DNA of 64,000 nucleotides from Micromonospora sediminicola (GTDB lineage: Bacteria; Actinomycetota; Actinomycetes; Mycobacteriales; Micromonosporaceae), in the NCBI RefSeq assembly GCF_900089585.1, contig NZ_FLRH01000003.1, positions 2,866,501 through 2,930,500 of the forward strand, read 5' to 3'. Positions 51,660-60,207 of the stretch are shown here, piece by piece. The notes under the pieces are model-generated. The model was not told the origin of the DNA and did no database searches. It saw only the letters and a list, made by a program, of their open reading frames with translations. Every line of letters begins with the position of its first letter. Positions within the stretch are counted from its first letter, which is position 1. A program made the position numbers and the translations under genes.

Positions 51660-53143
51660 CGCCCGCTCCGCTGCACGGCGTGCCGGGTGGGCTCCCGGTA
51701 GAGCGGATAGAGCGGGCCGATCGTGCGGGCCACCGCCGCCAGGTCGAGCCAGGCGTCGGCGGCGCCGAGCCGTTCCCGGCCGGCCTGGTCGAGGACCACG
51801 GGCGCGGCGCCGGCGTGCGGCGGAGTCCCGAGACCGACCAGCGGTGAGTCCCGCTCCCGCAGGCGTTCGATCCCGCGCGCCGCGATCCGTCCGTACGACA
51901 TGGTTTCCGCCTCCAGCCCGGGCACGATCACCTTGGCCACCGTCGCGCCCTCCCCGGGCGCGACGACGACCAGCACGTCGAAGTCGGCGAGCCGGCGCAG
52001 CAGTTCGGCCAGCAGCGCGCCCTGGTCGTCGAGGCTGCCCGGCGCGACGGTGGGCAGCGCGCTGAGGGGCACGCTGTCGCGGCGGGCCAGCACCACCGGT
52101 TCCAGCAGCGCGAGCAGTTGCGCGCCGTCGAGGTGCGTCCAGCCGCGCATGGCGGTGATCGCCCGGCTCTCCTGCGCCTCGGCCGGCCGGGCGAACTCCC
52201 GCCGCCAGTACGCCTGCGGCGCGACCGGCCGCAGCAGGTCCAGCGGTGCGTGCGAGAAGACCTTGCGGGATCGCGACGAGACGTACTCCAGCAGCGCCTT
52301 GCGCAGGGCGACCTCCCGGTCCGGGTGCACGGCCTCGCCGCAGGCGGTGACCGCCAGTGCCGGTGTCTCGGGCTGTCGGTCGATGCCGACCACATGCACG
52401 TCGGGCATGCCGAACGCGGTCGAGGCGAGCTTGGGCAGCACCTCGATGCCGGCGTCCGCCAGGCGGTCCAGCATCAACCGGATGACCGGGTCGTGTACCT
52501 CGTCGACGTCGATCACGACGCCGGCGTCCATGGCCCGGAACGCGGTGGTGTTGCCGTCGCGTTGCAGCAGTTCGAGCAGGCCGTGCGCGACCGCCCGCTC
52601 GACGGTGTCGCCGGCGCCGGAGCCGTTCGTGATCACCGGGATCAGCCGCTCGGCCGGGTCCTGCCACGGCAGGTCGGCGCCGTCCGCCGCGCAGAACTCG
52701 GCCGGCACCAGCACCGTCTCACCGGTACGCCAGCGCAGCGTGGGCAGCCAGGAGCGGGGCTGGTCGTCGTCGACCACCGTGCCGGCCGGCAGGACCAGTG
52801 AGCGGGGATCCACCACCCCGTGCGCACCGACCGCGCCGCGAAGCTCGCGGTAGGAGGCCCGGCGGGGCGTCATCGTCCGCAGGTGGCCGTGCAGCAGCAG
52901 GGCCTCCGCCAGCTCCCCGTACGCGCCGGTGCGGGCCTGCTCGACGGTGGCGCCGTAGCCGACGGCGGCGGCCCGGGGCCAGCCGGCGCCCAGGTGGTCG
53001 GCGGAGATCACCGGTACACCGAGGCGGTCCAGCCCGGACACGTCGAAGTCGCCCACCTCGCCGGCCGGCAGGGCGTCCGCGAGCCGGTCGGCGACCGACC
53101 GGGCCGAGGTGATGGGCGTGCGCGGTTCGACGGCTCGGGTCAT
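51656..53143 (-). CDS. YcaO-domain ATP-dependent enzyme
   Basis: This 495-residue protein carries all three YcaO nucleotide/Mg motifs: GYGATVEQARTGAYGELAE (62-80), NGSGAGDTVERAVAHGLLEL to R195 (173-195), and REVALRKALLEYVSSR (276-291). YcaO enzymes use ATP to activate a backbone amide, forming azolines, thioamides, amidines or similar. The C-terminus lacks the PxPxP tail of azoline-forming members, and no E1-like, ocin-ThiF or TfuA partner is adjacent. No precursor peptide gene is seen, so a small-molecule substrate is possible. ATG 53143 has GGAG 6 bases upstream. Confidence 0.9.
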   Translation of the reverse strand: MTRAVEPRTPITSARSVADRLADALPAGEVGDFDVSGLDRLGVPVISADHLGAGWPRAAAVGYGATVEQARTGAYGELAEALLLHGHLRTMTPRRASYRELRGAVGAHGVVDPRSLVLPAGTVVDDDQPRSWLPTLRWRTGETVLVPAEFCAADGADLPWQDPAERLIPVITNGSGAGDTVERAVAHGLLELLQRDGNTTAFRAMDAGVVIDVDEVHDPVIRLMLDRLADAGIEVLPKLASTAFGMPDVHVVGIDRQPETPALAVTACGEAVHPDREVALRKALLEYVSSRSRKVFSHAPLDLLRPVAPQAYWRREFARPAEAQESRAITAMRGWTHLDGAQLLALLEPVVLARRDSVPLSALPTVAPGSLDDQGALLAELLRRLADFDVLVVVAPGEGATVAKVIVPGLEAETMSYGRIAARGIERLRERDSPLVGLGTPPHAGAAPVVLDQAGRERLGAADAWLDLAAVARTIGPLYPLYREPTRHAVQRSGR

Positions 53144-53967
53144 GTCAGCTCCTCGATCGGGATCGGGCCGGCCACCGGCTGCCCGCGCAGGTGCCGGTCG
53201 AACAGGGCTAGCACCTGCTTGCGGGCGACGGGTGCCGCGTACTCGAAGGGGGTGGCGACCGCGTCGAAGTCCAACTCCTCGACCAGGTCGCGCGCCTGGC
53301 GCAACTCGGCGTGCGAGAGCGGGATCTGGGCGTGGTAGGCCTTGTGGCAGGAGAGCGCGACCGGCGTCTCCCCAGCCACCTCCACCTTGATCAGGTCGCC
53401 GACGAACAGGATCCCGCGCCGCTCGTCGTGCAGCACGCTGTGCCCCGGAAAGTGGCCGCCGCTGCGGTACATGGTCAGGCCGGGCGCGAGCGGATGCCGG
53501 TCGTCGGTCGGCCAGGTGACCTGGAACGCCTTGGTCCAGACCAGGTCGTCGACGCCGATGGCGAGGACCGGCGGGGCCAGTTCGTCCTGGAGTTGCCACA
53601 GCGCGCCGTATCCGTGTACGTGGCTGGCGCCGAGCGCCACCAGGCCGCCGCGGGCGCGCAGCTCGGCGATGGCGGCGGCCGGATACCAACCGGCGGCCTC
53701 CCAGCCGACCTGGCCGACGTCGGTCTCGATCACCCAGCCGGTGCTGCCGAGGCCGAGCTGCGGGTCGCTCCAGTAGCCGGTCACTCCGGGCGCGACGGCG
53801 GCCGAGCGGGCCTGTCGGCCGACCGCCACCTCGTCGGCCGCGAGGAACCGCCAGCCGTCCGGGGGAAGCGCGTTGCGCACGTCGGTGCAGACCGGGCAGG
53901 ACGGCGGCGGGCCGAACCACCGCTGCCAGTGGCCGCAGTTCGTGCAGGCGTAAGGGCGCAGGGGCAC
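53140..53967 (-). CDS. Zinc-ribbon plus metallo-beta-lactamase-fold protein
   Basis: This 275-residue protein begins with a rubredoxin-like zinc ribbon (Cys8, Cys11, Cys24, Cys27). The rest is a metallo-beta-lactamase fold: strands with STGWVIETDVGQVGWEA, ASHVHGYGALW (116-121) where HxHxDH is expected, SGGHFPGHSVL (His172, His176), LFVGDLIKV (Asp191) and a C-terminal Tyr/Glu-rich end. The D-H of the metal motif is replaced, so activity may be altered, for instance binding one metal or none. GTG 53967 has AAAGGA 6 bases upstream, 2 bases after the Gfo/Idh stop. Confidence 0.82.
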   Translation of the reverse strand: MPLRPYACTNCGHWQRWFGPPPSCPVCTDVRNALPPDGWRFLAADEVAVGRQARSAAVAPGVTGYWSDPQLGLGSTGWVIETDVGQVGWEAAGWYPAAAIAELRARGGLVALGASHVHGYGALWQLQDELAPPVLAIGVDDLVWTKAFQVTWPTDDRHPLAPGLTMYRSGGHFPGHSVLHDERRGILFVGDLIKVEVAGETPVALSCHKAYHAQIPLSHAELRQARDLVEELDFDAVATPFEYAAPVARKQVLALFDRHLRGQPVAGPIPIEELT

Positions 53968-53969
53968 GG

Positions 53970-54962
53970 TCAGGTCCTTTCGGCGGCGGTGTGCAGCAGT
54001 TCGTACAGGTGCAGGTCGCGGGTCAGCGGCCACTGCCAGTCGCCGCCGCGGACGGCGTCGGCGAAAGCCTGTGCCTGTGCGGTGAACGGGCTCATCCCGG
54101 TGTCGAACGGCACCGCCTCGGCGGTGCCGGTCTCGGCGTCGAGTCGGGTCAGCGTGCCGCCGGCGGTCTGGCCGAGGGTGTCGGCGGCGACGAGTTGGGC
54201 GCGGGTGCCGACGACCTCCAGCCGGCGGCGGGGCAGCGGGTCGGCGGTGTTGAACGAGACGTGCGCCTGCACCAGCACCCCGCCGCCGGTGACGCCGGTC
54301 AGCATCGCGCCGTCGTCCACTCCGTACGGATGCACCCGACGTTGGGTGCGGACGGTCAGCTCGGCCAGGTCGTCGCCGAGCAGCACGCCGATGAGGTCGA
54401 CGCCGTGCGGGGCCAGGTCGGCCAGGGCGCCGCCGCCGGAGCGCGCCGGGTCGATGCGCCAGTTGTCGTGCGGCCGCCCGTCCGGGCTCCATCCCGGCGG
54501 CAGCCAGCAGCCGTAGACGATCCGCACGGCGGTGACGGTGCCCAGGTCGCCGGCGGCGACGAGGTCGGCGATGCGCCGGTGAGCGGGGTGGAACCGTTGG
54601 TCGAAGGCGGCTCCGGCGAGCGTGCCCCCGGCCGCGTCGACCAGCCGTCGGGCGTCGGGCAGGCTGGCCGCGAGCGGTTTTTCGCACAGCACCGGCCGGC
54701 CCGCCTTGGCCACCGCCGCGACCACGTCGGCGTGCGTGTGGTTCGGCGTCGCCACGTGCACCGCCTCGATCTCGTGGTGGTCGAGCAGTTCGTGCAGGTC
54801 GGTTGCGGCGATCCGGTCGGGGGCGAGCGCGCGGGCGGCGGCGGGGTCGCTGTCGCAGGCGCCGACGAGCCGGTGTCCCGCCGCGCGGATCGCCGGCACG
54901 ACGTGGTCGCGGGTGACCCACCCGCAGCCGACGACTCCCCATCCGAACGGCCGCACGGTCAC
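53970..54962 (-). CDS. Gfo/Idh/MocA-family oxidoreductase
   Basis: This 330-residue protein has an N-terminal Rossmann domain (WGVVGCGWVTRDHVVPAI), the EKP active-site motif (LCEKPLA, 94-96), and a C-terminal GFO domain with a histidine in LADLAPHGVDLIGVLL. Family members oxidise or reduce a sugar or inositol hydroxyl with NAD(P). Beside an inositol-phosphate synthase, an inositol- or sugar-oxidising step is inferred. GTG 54962 overlaps the methyltransferase stop as GTGA. Confidence 0.9.
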   Translation of the reverse strand: MTVRPFGWGVVGCGWVTRDHVVPAIRAAGHRLVGACDSDPAAARALAPDRIAATDLHELLDHHEIEAVHVATPNHTHADVVAAVAKAGRPVLCEKPLAASLPDARRLVDAAGGTLAGAAFDQRFHPAHRRIADLVAAGDLGTVTAVRIVYGCWLPPGWSPDGRPHDNWRIDPARSGGGALADLAPHGVDLIGVLLGDDLAELTVRTQRRVHPYGVDDGAMLTGVTGGGVLVQAHVSFNTADPLPRRRLEVVGTRAQLVAADTLGQTAGGTLTRLDAETGTAEAVPFDTGMSPFTAQAQAFADAVRGGDWQWPLTRDLHLYELLHTAAERT

Positions 54963-56107
54963 CACCGCTCGGGCAGGTCGAGCAGCAGCCGACGGCGTAC
55001 CGCGTCCGGGCCCGGCTCCGCCGGCCAGCGCTCCGGAAGGTAGCCGGCGGCCCGGCCGCCGTACTCCTCGGCCCAGCGCGGGTCGGGCCAGCGACGGGCG
55101 CCGTCGACGTAGAGCGGGTTGGGTCGCAGGGGGCTCGCCGGGGCCGGTTGCAGCAGCCCCGGGTCGGCCGCCGGGCCGGCGGGGTCCCGGGCCAGGCCGA
55201 CGGCCTCGGTGCCGGTCAGCTCGGCCGGAACCGCGGGTTCGGGTGGCCGCCCGGCGACCGCGGCCGCCGTCAGCTCCTCCTCGGCGTAGGCGGTGGCCCC
55301 CGGCAGCAGTGCGGTCCATTGCTCGGCGGGCAGGGGCAGCCCGGCTTGGCCGGCCGGATGCCGCGCGTTGTGCAGGTGACCCAGCAGCAGCGCCCCGCCG
55401 GGCCCGGCGCAGGCCAGGGCGGCGGCCACCGCAGCGGCCTTGTCCGGAAGGAAGTAGAGGGCGTCGTGGCAGGCCACGTGCCGGGCAGCCGTGGGCGGTG
55501 GCAGCGGCCAGGCGGCGGTCAGGTCGGCGCAGACCAGGGACACCCGCGCGCCGGGCGGAAGGACGAACCGGCGGGCCAGCCACAGCTTCGCGAAGACCAC
55601 GTCGACTCCGACGGCATCGCGGTGTCCGTGACGGACCAGGTGACGCAGCAGGTGCCCAGCGCCGCAGGCCAGGTCGACCACGGGCCGGCCGGCGGGCGGG
55701 TGTGCGGCGGTCAGCGCCAGGGCGGCCAGCCAGCTCGGATCGGACCAGCGATGGAGGAAGTACACCCCGACCCGACCGAGACCGAGCAGCCGGACCGCCT
55801 CGCGCAGGGTGCCGGCGCGCAGCGCGGTGCGGAGCTGCTCCGGCGGGGGTGGTGCCGCCTCCCACCAGTCGTCGGCGTCGCCGAGCAGCAGCACGGCGGC
55901 GGCATCGGGTTCGCCCGCGTCGAGCGCGGCCACCGCCCGCTCCCGCAGATCGTCGCGCCCCGGGCGCAGCCAGGGGATGCCCTCGACCACGGGCCAGCGG
56001 CGAAGACCGTCGGCGAGCGTGTGCCGGGTGTCCGGGTGCAGTGTCGTGCCGTCGGGGCCGCGCCACCGGAAAGTAGCGCCGACGGGCGCGGAGGGGGACG
56101 CGGTCAC
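54959..56107 (-). CDS. SAM-dependent methyltransferase of the inositol/YcaO operon
   Basis: This 382-residue protein has a Trm112-like N-terminal segment (TLADGLRRWPVVEGIPWLRPGRDDL), often seen in front of small-molecule methyltransferases, and a class I core with VVDLACGAGHLLRHLVRHG (motif I), VGVDVVFAKLWLARR and HVACHDALYFLPDKAAAVAAAL. The C-terminal 90 residues are proline-rich and unassigned. GTG 56107 overlaps the HD-like gene stop as GTGA. The acceptor is unknown. Confidence 0.85.
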   Translation of the reverse strand: MTASPSAPVGATFRWRGPDGTTLHPDTRHTLADGLRRWPVVEGIPWLRPGRDDLRERAVAALDAGEPDAAAVLLLGDADDWWEAAPPPPEQLRTALRAGTLREAVRLLGLGRVGVYFLHRWSDPSWLAALALTAAHPPAGRPVVDLACGAGHLLRHLVRHGHRDAVGVDVVFAKLWLARRFVLPPGARVSLVCADLTAAWPLPPPTAARHVACHDALYFLPDKAAAVAAALACAGPGGALLLGHLHNARHPAGQAGLPLPAEQWTALLPGATAYAEEELTAAAVAGRPPEPAVPAELTGTEAVGLARDPAGPAADPGLLQPAPASPLRPNPLYVDGARRWPDPRWAEEYGGRAAGYLPERWPAEPGPDAVRRRLLLDLPERW

Positions 56108-57030
56108 AGCCCGGCCGCCCGCAGCACCGACCGGTGGTAGTCCACCACCGGGCCGTCGTGCACCAGCGCCAGGTCCACCAGGGCCTGGTTGGCGGTGAAC
56201 GCCGCCGCGCGGGCGTGGTGGTGCACCTGGAGCACCCGGTCCAGCACGTCGGCGGCGTGGAAGGCCCGCCCGAGCGGGGTGCCCGCGTCCGCCCGGGCCG
56301 GCAGCACCGCGGCCACCCGGGCCGCGACCCGGCCCGGAAGTTCCGTGAGCGCCAGCGCGGTGAGCCGGTCGACGACCGGATCGAGGTACGCGCCGAGCAG
56401 TTGCTCACCGGCGAAGCCCGCGTCCGGCATCCGGGCGTTGTGCAGATGGTGCGCGAGGCCGAGCAGGAACGCCTCCGCCGGGTCGGCGCCGACGTCGTCG
56501 GCGAGCAGCGCGCCGTACACCCCGACGGCCCAGCAGTGGTCGGCGTGGCTCTCCGGCGGCTCCAGGACCAGCCGGGAACGTCCCGGCGCGGTGGCACCGG
56601 CGCGGGGCTGCCGGCACAGCGCGACCGCGAACGCCGGCACCGGCCGATCGGGGATATCCCCGCCGGCCGGGTCGGCCAGCGCGGCCCGGATTCGACGCCG
56701 AGTGGTCGGGTGCAGCGCGCCGTCTAGTTCCCCTGCGGCCCGGGTGAGCACGCTCGCCACCTCGGCCGGGACCAGGCCACAGTCGCCGAGGGTGGCCGCG
56801 TCGAGCCCGCCGAGGCGGGCGCCGGCCAGCGCGGCGGCGCACTCCCGGTCGGCCACGTCCGCCGGATCGGCGCCTGCGGCGAGGGCCGCCCAGGCCCGGA
56901 CGAACGCCCGTTCGGCCGCCGAGCCGTCGGCGTGCGCCACCCGCACCCGCTTCAGGTCCCCGACCTGCCGCAGCGTGGGCACCGAGACGGCGAGCCGGTC
57001 GACCGGCGCGGCGGCCAGCACGGTGGTCAT
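56104..57030 (-). CDS. HD-domain-like protein of the inositol/YcaO operon
   Basis: This 308-residue, largely helical protein has histidines and acids placed as in HD hydrolases: ESHADHCWAVGVYGALLAD (His162, His165), GLAHHLHNARMPD (His194, His195, in place of the HD pair) and FHAADVLDRVLQVHHHA (Asp about 248). Because HD is replaced by HH, the metal site is unusual. Phosphohydrolase or diiron oxygenase (inositol oxygenase-like) activity are both possible, and the inositol context makes the latter worth testing. ATG 57030 overlaps the inositol synthase stop as ATGA. Confidence 0.6.
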   Translation of the reverse strand: MTTVLAAAPVDRLAVSVPTLRQVGDLKRVRVAHADGSAAERAFVRAWAALAAGADPADVADRECAAALAGARLGGLDAATLGDCGLVPAEVASVLTRAAGELDGALHPTTRRRIRAALADPAGGDIPDRPVPAFAVALCRQPRAGATAPGRSRLVLEPPESHADHCWAVGVYGALLADDVGADPAEAFLLGLAHHLHNARMPDAGFAGEQLLGAYLDPVVDRLTALALTELPGRVAARVAAVLPARADAGTPLGRAFHAADVLDRVLQVHHHARAAAFTANQALVDLALVHDGPVVDYHRSVLRAAGL

Positions 57031-58205
57031 GCCGGCGCGTCCAGCCAGTCCAGCAGGGCCCGCTCCTGGGCGTGCAGCGCGTGCTCCGGCGTCCGCCCGT
57101 CCCGGGTGACCGGCGCCTTGAAGAAGTAGCCGAGTTGTTCCTGCGCGCCGCGCTCGCCCCGGCGGCCGGCCTCGGCCAAGAGCCGCACCAGGTCCAGCAC
57201 GAGCGGCGCGGCGAGAATCGAGTCCCGGCACAGGAAGTCGACCTTCAGTTGCATCCGTTGGCCGAGGAAGCCCACGAGGTCGATGTTGTCCCAGGCCTCC
57301 TTCGCGTCGCCGCGCGGTCGGTAGTAGTCGATCCGCACCACGTGGTCGTCGACGTCGTAGCCGAGAATCTGGTTGAGCACGGAACCCTTGGTGTCGAGCT
57401 TGCTCGCCAGCGACGACGGGTCGTCCAGGATCTGCCCGTCCCGGTTGCCGAGGATGTTTGTCGAGTACCAGCCCTCCACGGTCAACGCACGGGACCGGAA
57501 GGCCGGTGCGAGCACGGTCTTGACCAGCGTCTGACCGGTCTTGCCGTCCTTGCCCGCGACCGGCACCCCCGCCCGTTCGGCCAGTTCCAGCAGAGCCGGC
57601 ACGTCGGCGCCGAGACCGGGCGTGAAGTTGACGTAGGGACAGCCCTCCTGGATCGCCGCGTAGGCGTAGAGCAGTCCCGGTGTGATCACCGGATCGTCGG
57701 CGTCCAGCCCGGCCTCGAATGCGGCCGGGCTGCGCAGCGCCGGTGACGCCGGGTCCGGCCGCGCCTCGGTGGAGGCCAGATTCACCACCACGACCTGATG
57801 CGCGGAGATCTCGGCCCGGAACCGGGCGATATCGGCGCGCAGATGCGCCACCCGCTCCCGCAACGGCCCGATGGGCACCGTGTTGGCGCCGGTGGCGTTG
57901 CGGCAGTACGCCGGGTCCGCCACCGCCGGCCAGGGGCTGATCCGGCCGAGCGGCCCGGCGACGGTGTCCAGCTGAGCCGGCTCGACCACGCGATGCACGT
58001 GCGCCGCCTTGGCCAGGTCGTCCGGCGCCAGGTCCCAGCCGCCGAAGACCATCGACTCGTACGGCACCAGATCCGTGCGGTGCGCCAGCGGCAGCCCGGC
58101 CATGTCCCGCATGCCCAGGCGCAGCAGTTCCACCCCGGCTATCGCCGTCGTCGCCACGGCGCCACCCAGTCCGACCACCGCGACCCCGATGCGCTGCTCC
58201 GTCAT
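57027..58205 (-). CDS. Inositol-3-phosphate synthase (myo-inositol-1-phosphate synthase)
   Basis: This 392-residue protein has the NAD site VVVGLGGAVATTAIAGVE, YESMVFGGWDL, and the catalytic GKDGKTGQTLVKT (lysines at 219, 222 and 229), followed by GWYSTNILGNRDG. It should convert glucose-6-phosphate to inositol phosphate in the cytosol. It is somewhat longer than the mycothiol-linked Ino1 of actinobacteria (about 360 residues) and belongs to another branch. GGGAGG lies 4 bases before ATG 58205. It is the first gene of the nine-gene operon and defines the likely starting metabolite. Confidence 0.92.
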   Translation of the reverse strand: MTEQRIGVAVVGLGGAVATTAIAGVELLRLGMRDMAGLPLAHRTDLVPYESMVFGGWDLAPDDLAKAAHVHRVVEPAQLDTVAGPLGRISPWPAVADPAYCRNATGANTVPIGPLRERVAHLRADIARFRAEISAHQVVVVNLASTEARPDPASPALRSPAAFEAGLDADDPVITPGLLYAYAAIQEGCPYVNFTPGLGADVPALLELAERAGVPVAGKDGKTGQTLVKTVLAPAFRSRALTVEGWYSTNILGNRDGQILDDPSSLASKLDTKGSVLNQILGYDVDDHVVRIDYYRPRGDAKEAWDNIDLVGFLGQRMQLKVDFLCRDSILAAPLVLDLVRLLAEAGRRGERGAQEQLGYFFKAPVTRDGRTPEHALHAQERALLDWLDAPA

Positions 58206-58403
58206 GCTGCCTCCCGATTCGACCGGGTCGTCCGACCCGGGCCGCCGCGTACCCGCGCGACGCCCCGCCAGTCATGCACATCCGTCGAACTCACCGTCCA
58301 CGCGCCGATCCGTCGATTCGCCGGAAAGGAACGGTGGCCTGCGGCCAGGATGCAGATGGCGGCGTCACCGGTCGTGGTGGCGGTCACCCGGGGAGGTCTA
58401 CTG

Positions 58404-59432
58404 GTGAAGGTGCTGATCGCGGGCGGAGCGGGGTTCATCGGCAGCACTGTCGCCTCGGCGTTGACCGATGCCGGACACACGCCGGTGGTGCTGGACAACC
58501 TGGTCACCGGGCGGCGCGAGTTCTGCCGCGGACGGGCGTTCCAGCTCGGCGACATCGGCGACGCCGACGCGGTGGACCGCATGCTGCGCCGGCATCCGGA
58601 CATCGGGGTGGTGGTGCACTGCGCCGCGCTGATCGCGGTGCCCGACTCGGTGGCCCGCCCGGTGGACTACTACCGGGCCAACGTGTCGGCGACGCTGGAG
58701 TTCGTCGACCGGCTACTTGCCCACGGCGTACACCGGTTGATCTTCAGCTCGTCCGCGGCGATCTACGCTCCGGGCGCGGGCCTCGGCGTCGACGAGACGT
58801 CGCCGCTGGAGGCCGGCAGCCCGTACGCGCAGACCAAGCTGGTGGTGGAGCGGATGCTCGCCGACATCGCGGCCAGCAGCCCGCTGCGGGTGCTGTCCCT
58901 GCGCTACTTCAACCCCATCGGCGCGGACCCCGCGATGCGAACCGGGCTGCAGACCGCGGTTCCGTCGCACGCCCTGGGCCGGCTGATGCTCGCGCACCGA
59001 GCCGGTGTGCCGTTCGCGGTCAACGGGCTCGACTGGCCCACCCGCGACGGCTCGGGACTTCGCGACTACGTGCACGTCTGGGACCTGGCTGTGGCACACC
59101 TGCGGGCACTGGAACGCTTCGACGACATCTTCGCCGTCGGTGCCGCTCCGCACGTGGCGGTGAACCTGGGCAGCGGCACCGGCACCACCGTGCTCGAACT
59201 GGTCGCGGCGTTCAACGCGGTGGTCGACCGGCCGGTCCTGGTGCGGGAGGCGCCGCGTCGGCCCGGCGACGCCGCCGGCGCGTACGCCCGGGGTCGCCGG
59301 GCCCGTGAGTTGCTGGGCTGGCGGGCGCGACGTGACCTCGCCACCGGCATCGCCGACTCACTGGCCTGGCACGACCGGCGCGAGCGGCTTCTCGGGGATC
59401 TGGCACCGCGCCGTCGGCAACTCGCTGGCTGA
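58404..59432 (+). CDS. NAD-dependent nucleotide-sugar epimerase (GalE-like)
   Basis: This 342-residue SDR-family epimerase has the cofactor motif LIAGGAGFIGSTVA at the N-terminus, the catalytic SSSAAIYA serines, and GSPYAQTKLVVE (YxxxK). The core LSLRYFNPIGADP is typical of UDP-glucose 4-epimerases. GTG 58404 has GGGGAGG about 7 bases upstream. It is divergent from the inositol/YcaO operon across 198 bases, so a shared regulatory region and a role in making the GT4 donor are likely. Confidence 0.88.
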   Translation: MKVLIAGGAGFIGSTVASALTDAGHTPVVLDNLVTGRREFCRGRAFQLGDIGDADAVDRMLRRHPDIGVVVHCAALIAVPDSVARPVDYYRANVSATLEFVDRLLAHGVHRLIFSSSAAIYAPGAGLGVDETSPLEAGSPYAQTKLVVERMLADIAASSPLRVLSLRYFNPIGADPAMRTGLQTAVPSHALGRLMLAHRAGVPFAVNGLDWPTRDGSGLRDYVHVWDLAVAHLRALERFDDIFAVGAAPHVAVNLGSGTGTTVLELVAAFNAVVDRPVLVREAPRRPGDAAGAYARGRRARELLGWRARRDLATGIADSLAWHDRRERLLGDLAPRRRQLAG

Positions 59433-59480
59433 TCGATCGGACCTTTGGGCACGCCGAGTCGGGCACCATGGGTCGCCGCA

Positions 59481-60059
59481 TCATCGGAGGGTGGGGCGGT
59501 AGACAAGCTCCTGGGTGTGGCCGTCGAGGGTCCGGCTCTCGAGCAACTCCAGGTCGAAGTCGTCCGCTCCGTGCAGAACGGGGCTGGTTCCGCTTCGTCC
59601 GGATATGACGGGGAAGATGGTCACCTGGAGTCGGTCGACCAGTCCGGCGGCCATCAACGCCCGGTTCAGCGACAGGCTGGCCTGCGAGCGTAGCGGCACG
59701 TCCGACGTCTGCTTGAGCTGGGCGACGATGTTCACGGCATCGCCGCTGACGATGGTCGCGTCCGGCCAGCCGAGGGTGTCGTGCAACGTGGAGGAGATCA
59801 CGGTGGCGGGCATGCGCATCAGCCGGACGTTCCACTCGTCCGACGAGTGGGGATCGAGGCCCGAGGTCATGATCTGTGCGACCTCGCGGAAGGTGGTGGC
59901 ACCGTAGACCATCCGTTGTGGCGCGCTGAAGAGGGCAGCGCGGTGCTCGAGCAACTCGGGGCCCTGCTTGCCCCAGTAGCCGCCCCAGTCGATGCTCCGA
60001 TCGTAGGAGCCGTAGCCGTCGACGGTGGAGAAGACATCCCAGGTATACGTGGCGGTCAT
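59481..60059 (-). CDS. Dihydrofolate reductase/RibD-C-like protein
   Basis: This 192-residue protein resembles the actinobacterial YwjB-like dihydrofolate-reductase family: WDVFSTVDGYGSYDRSIDWGGYWGKQG at the start, MVYGATTFREVAQIM, and SQASLSLNRALMAAGLVDRLQVTIFPVISGRSG. ATG 60059 has GAGGA 8 bases upstream. These proteins bind NADPH, but most are not true dihydrofolate reductases, and the substrate is unknown. It converges with the epimerase gene. Confidence 0.85.
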   Translation of the reverse strand: MTATYTWDVFSTVDGYGSYDRSIDWGGYWGKQGPELLEHRAALFSAPQRMVYGATTFREVAQIMTSGLDPHSSDEWNVRLMRMPATVISSTLHDTLGWPDATIVSGDAVNIVAQLKQTSDVPLRSQASLSLNRALMAAGLVDRLQVTIFPVISGRSGTSPVLHGADDFDLELLESRTLDGHTQELVYRPTLR

Positions 60060-60207
60060 GACAACATCCTCGTCTGTGTTGTGGAAGAACGGGCGTGGAC
60101 GTCCCGCTCTCCGCGTCTGCTTACCCGCCTCGCGAGCGGGACCTCGCCGCGCGGTCCGCACGCCCACGAAACGGGATTCGGGCACCTGATGACGGGTAAG
60201 GACTCGT

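Noticed and set aside
48701-58205. Reading the inositol/GT4/PIG-L operon as the mycothiol pathway
   Set aside because: Mycothiol genes are normally scattered and include MshC and MshD, which are absent. YcaO, Gfo/Idh, isomerase and methyltransferase have no role there.
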